A stretch of DNA of 47,771 nucleotides from Pelargonium cotyledonis (lineage: Eukaryota; Streptophyta; Magnoliopsida; Geraniales; Geraniaceae), in assembly GCA_036897625.1 (NCBI GenBank), contig JAYMTA010000063.1, forward strand, positions 1-47,771, written 5' to 3'. Of the stretch, positions 44,401-47,771 are shown piece by piece (position 1 is the first letter of the stretch; every line of letters begins with the position of its first letter). Made by a program: the position numbers and the translations under genes. Under the pieces are notes generated by a model. The model ran no database searches, had not been told where the DNA came from, and saw only the letters and a list, made by a program, of their open reading frames with translations.

Positions 44401-44773
44401 GGCGGTGTGAATATATGTGGTGTAAATGTTATGAAAATAAAAAATGTGGACTTACGTGTCTAGGGATATCATAGATGAGTAGTAACCCGTAAGTACCTTT
44501 ATTTATTTATTATTATTATATTCGTGTTTTATAAGATTCTCATGTTAAATCCTGTTTTCCTTTTATGTCAGGACGATCTACCATCTTGTAACGTCGCCTA
44601 CTTATTGGCTCACCATTTTGCTTACTGTTATCGTTGGAATGCTCCCTCGCTTTCTTTTCAAAGTTGTACATCAAATTTTTTGGCCCTCGGATATCCAGAT
44701 AGCGAGAGAAGCCGAGCTAAGGAGCAAGCCACCTGATTACATGGGGTCAAAATCTGATCATAGCTCCGGTTAA
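38446..44773 (+). CDS. ALA1: P4-type ATPase, ALA1 class (phospholipid flippase)
   Basis: CDS join(38446..39865,40544..40865,41096..41852,41941..42064,42685..42904,43634..44092,44572..44773), 1167 aa, near the ALA1 length I recall (1158). The actuator motif DGES is at 201-204. The phosphorylation motif DKTGT is at 435-439, with [15 protein letters not shown] just before it. The nucleotide domain has [14 protein letters not shown] and GDGANDVSM complete the P-domain. About ten membrane segments are expected: two, two and six. P4 ATPases move phospholipids to the cytosolic leaflet with an ALIS/CDC50 partner. The start MELNHNHD is the first in-frame ATG after a stop at 38389-38391. Intron 3 needs a GC donor (GAG|GCAAGA), and intron 1 has a CAGCAG tandem acceptor. 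The stop follows SKSDHSSG. Confidence 0.93.
43204..43432. mobile_element. Tourist-like MITE in ALA1 intron 5
   Basis: The left end GGTCCATTTGGATTCTTGG and the right end CCATGAATCCAAACGCATCC then C are imperfect inverted repeats; the right end reads GGGATGCGTTTGGATT on the other strand, the PIF/Harbinger (Tourist) style. Flanking trinucleotides are TAT and TAA, close to the usual TWA duplication. Length is 229 bp. Confidence 0.62.
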
Positions 44774-46618
44774 CATGTATATTACCTTGTAGACAACCTG
44801 ACTTCAACATCGTATCGCGTCGCCTTGGTGCTCGGCTTAAAGGTTCAATGTAAGTGCGTCTCTTCCATTATGAAATTAGTTTTTGCTATAGCTTGTGATT
44901 ATGAGTCATGTTTCTTAGAAGTTCAACATTTCCTTTCCGGAAATGCACTGGCCAAGTATGTATTTGCATTTGAATCTGGCACGTACGGATTTTTTTTTTC
45001 TTCCATGTATTGGAAAATAGACAATAGGTGGTTATTCATAAACAAAATGCATAGGTCACGGCATGATTTCAACTTGTGACCTCTATGTCTACAAGGCTTC
45101 TGATGCTATGTAGAAGATTAACTCAACAAAAAGTTCAAGCTGATTTGGTTGAGGAGATCTCGATTAGGTAAAGCCTTGAGCTGGGCTAGGGGCCGGGGAT
45201 GGAGTAAAATAGTAGTGGAATTTGACGCGCACCCGGTAGAGCTGGCAAATTTCGGGTTTGGGTTGTGTTCGGGTTGTTGAGCCCTAACCTGTCCCTATAG
45301 TAGTTTCGGGTTAGGGTCGGGTTGATCTCCGAGTTTTAGGCATAAAATACACTAAAAGTGCGCGGGTTTACCAGACCCGTCCTGAAAGTTGGTCGGGTGT
45401 CAGGTACCCGCGGGTTCGGGCCCAAAGAGCGCTTCATCCATAGTTTTTATAGCATAGCATTTTTGTTTGTTTAGTGGTATGCGAACATTCGCTTATCTGC
45501 TAGCTAGATCCTCCGAGTCTTGTAACAAGGTGGATTGGCAACCAACCACCAACTGTGATCTAGGATGTTCTTTTTTTCATAAAAAGAAACGCAAGGTTTT
45601 GGTTAAAGATTCAATATTAACTTCATAAATTAACAAAAGTGAACAAGCCCAACACAATAACACGCTTTATAATATGACTGAAACGCGTAAAACATGTTAA
45701 TGCTTTTGTTAGTTGAACTCTTGCTGGACCTTATGGAAACTTATTTGTTTCGTTTCTCAGATATGAGCTGACTTCAAGAATGCGACGAATGATCAGCTAT
45801 GGATGGCAGATCAGATGGATGCGATAGGCAAATGGGTCCTTGAGCCAAGCAAGAGTGGTTTAGTAGGAGAAGGGAAAATGCCGGGCTGTTGGCTTTCATT
45901 GGCCCTATCTTGTCCCGCTAAGTGCCGAGACACATTAGAATCGATGAAAAATAGTTTGATATGACTTGTACGTGTTCTGGCCCATTTAGACCCGTGTCCT
46001 GTCTAGACCCGTGGCCCGTCTTGCCAGGTATATTGGCTTGTAATTTATAGGATTCCTGTTGACAGAAGTGAATATTTGAGTATATATATGACAGATGTGT
46101 ACAAATCAGGTTTGATTTTTCTTTTTTCACAATAGTTGAGTTCAATAGTGTTATGAGAAAATTAATATTGAGAACACAAATAGTTTTCAATTTTAATTCA
46201 TAGCATTTTTTTCACCATTGTCTAGCATTTTACTCTTAATTTGTATGTACACTTTTTTCTAATATAAAAGGAGAAGAATGGATTCTTCATTGAAATGACA
46301 ATATTACCCATTAAATTAGTAGGCAACATTTTTTATTTTATTTATTTATTTCCATAACAAAGGAAATGTTATATACAAAACCCTAACCCCAAATTAGAGC
46401 CAATGACCAAATAACAATTTACATAGAAAATGACAAAAATGCCCTCCAAACAGTTATGAAAGACACTTGACAAAGCCGAAAGACATGTTTATTGGCCCAT
46501 TTTGTTTGGGACGACCAAATTTCAACATGAACTAAAAACGTCAACGCTTGAGTTTAGAAGTGCATGTTCCATCTCCTGAATCAAAACCTGATATAGATTT
46601 CTAATAGATTCATTATTG
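44774..46618. other. Convergent region, ALA1 3' flank to DUF599 gene
   Basis: It contains the ALA1 3' UTR, a hAT-like fragment at 45237-45430, a balanced-composition stretch at about 45760-45935 that follows a TTTCTCAG and could be a 3' UTR exon or a remnant, and the AT-rich 3' flank of the DUF599 gene. No coding gene is recognised. Confidence 0.4.
45237..45430. mobile_element. Partial hAT-like MITE
   Basis: The left end TAGAGCTGGCAAATTTCGGG is excellent. The interior repeats GGGTTAGGGTCGGGTTG and GCGGGTTTACCAGACCCG. No matching right end or octamer duplication was found, so the copy is truncated at its right side. Confidence 0.65.
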
Positions 46619-47771
46619 TTAGTCATTGTTTTTTATAACACATTTAGCACCAAAATCAAGCTCATAGAGCACCCAAACAAGAGCCAATGATGACAAAGCC
46701 ACAGGAAATGGACCAAACATCCACAACAACAAAGGAAATGTTATGCACAAAACCCTATTCCCAATGAAAGCCAACAAGAAGCCTCTTTCAAGCACCCATT
46801 GTGTGTATGATGGCATCACCATCCCATCATCATGAGCTCCACAAGCATTGATCAAGAAATTGGCATCAATCAAGAAAGCAATTCCCAAGGAGCTGCACAA
46901 GAAGCTGAGCACCAAGAACACACAAGCTGACCCAAACTTGAGGGCATAGACTTTTCCATGTTGAAGACCCAACAAGGGGCTGTGGATTGATGGTGATTGG
47001 GTTGCTTGGTAGGTGTTGTTGGTGAGTGCAGCTAGTGCCACTAGCATTGTCATTGATATTGTGGCTGAGAGTATGGTGTCCATCAGCTTGTTCCTTAGGG
47101 TTTGCACTGCAAGCATCCCCATACCCTGACAAGAGTAAAAAAGAATTTCAGTCAAAAAGTTACGAGTTGAGAATAGACAGAGAAGGATGAGATCTCTGTC
47201 ACAGATCACTGTTTTTCTTGTAGTGAAATTATCACTGACTCGACTTGTTAAGACTGGGCCAGAGTTGACCATTAGTGGCTCGTCCGTTTTTGGTGCAGAC
47301 ATGTAATAAGATGGATCATATGAGAATGCATCTTAGCCATTGCTGATACTATCTCCATGACACTTGTTGTAACAAATTCAATAATACAAATTTATTATAA
47401 GAATATTACAACTATCTCATGCATAACTAGCCGAATTTCTAAAAACACGAAAAATGTTCATTTTGTGACAAAAAATACAAGACAACCAGAATTCTACCTT
47501 CACTCAAAATGAAAAATAAAATCGATCTAAATCTCAAAGAAATGAAGGGTAGCATACAATAAGTCAGTATTTATGATCGAACAAATTTGTTTATACTGGA
47601 AAAATATGTATAAAAACTCTCAACATCTATTTAATATGAAAAATTGAAAAATTGGAATAGAAAGAAACTATAGCTCACCTCCTTCTCAATTTTGAGAAAC
47701 CAGTCTTTTCTCCTCGATGAGTTGATGCCAATGGTGGTGAGAGAGGGTTTGTTTTTGAAGTTATGCCCCCA
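46619..47771 (-). CDS. DUF599 family membrane protein (5' end outside window)
   Basis: Exons (complement): >47771-47679 and 47125-46619; 199 codons visible, joined in phase 0 (IEKE|GMGMLAVQTLRN). The DUF599 signature region LTTIGINSSRRKDW and AVQTLRNKLMDTILSATIS is present. Membrane segments lie around ATISMTMLVALAAL, FGSACVFLVLSFLCSS and the C-terminal ITFPLLLWMFGPFPVALSS. The protein is a multi-pass plant membrane protein of unknown function; homologues exist in bacteria and plants. The first exon(s) lie beyond the window, so length cannot be compared. Confidence 0.87.

Noticed and set aside
44810-45080. An 84-codon + strand frame after ALA1
   Set aside because: It lies in the ALA1 3' flank, has no family resemblance, and the ALA1 stop at 44773 fits the expected C-terminus.
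1-47771. tRNA, rRNA, CRISPR array, organelle-derived insert
   Set aside because: I looked for tRNA B-box-like words, rRNA-like blocks, direct repeats with unique spacers and chloroplast-like coding stretches, and saw none that hold up.

Overview
The window is nuclear DNA of a flowering plant, almost certainly a eudicot. It is AT-rich, with intron-containing genes and leader introns, TATA boxes of plant type, and many small MITEs. Nine protein-coding genes are visible. The species cannot be named from the sequence. Exon joins below were worked out by hand from reading frame, splice consensus and remembered protein families; no transcript data were available.

Layout: (1) + strand, about 0.8-5.1 kb: a leucine-rich-repeat receptor-like kinase of the At5g58300 type whose kinase lacks HRD and DFG. 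(2) - strand, 6.0-11.3 kb: a coiled-coil protein assembled from small symmetric exons, four of them homologous 63-nt units. (3) + strand, 12.25-15.9 kb: an h-type thioredoxin of the TRX h9 class with an MGxC lipidation start. (4) - strand, 17.2-20.2 kb: FERONIA, an intronless 892-codon CDS. (5) - strand, 20.9-25.3 kb: an S6 kinase (AGC kinase, TOR pathway) with a long leader intron and a candidate upstream ORF. (6) - strand, 27.2-30.9 kb: transcription elongation factor TFIIS, with a one-base frame break in its first coding exon. (7) + strand, 32.1-35.75 kb: HCC2, the plant SCO1-like protein lacking the copper ligands. (8) + strand, 37.1-44.8 kb: a P4-type ATPase of the ALA1 class. (9) - strand, 46.6 kb to the window end: a DUF599 membrane protein, cut by the window edge.

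The genes are not an operon or a pathway cluster. FERONIA and S6K both act in growth and TOR/RALF signalling in Arabidopsis, but their adjacency here is most simply chance. The divergent pairs (2)/(3) and (6)/(7) have start regions about 0.9-1.2 kb apart, and (8)/(9) converge.

The non-coding part is the most unusual. Introns carry hAT-like MITEs with TAGAGCTGGCAA-type ends (several with 8-bp target duplications), a Stowaway element, a Tourist-like element and microsatellites. Six 5'-proximal or leader introns, in five different genes, appear to be made of old diverged tandem copies of about 100-500 bp. I found no convincing new gene system. The best leads are the tandem-repeat introns, the S6K upstream ORF, the duplicated coiled-coil exons (one without a canonical acceptor), two GC-AG introns, the TFIIS frame break and the decayed ALA1 N-terminus.
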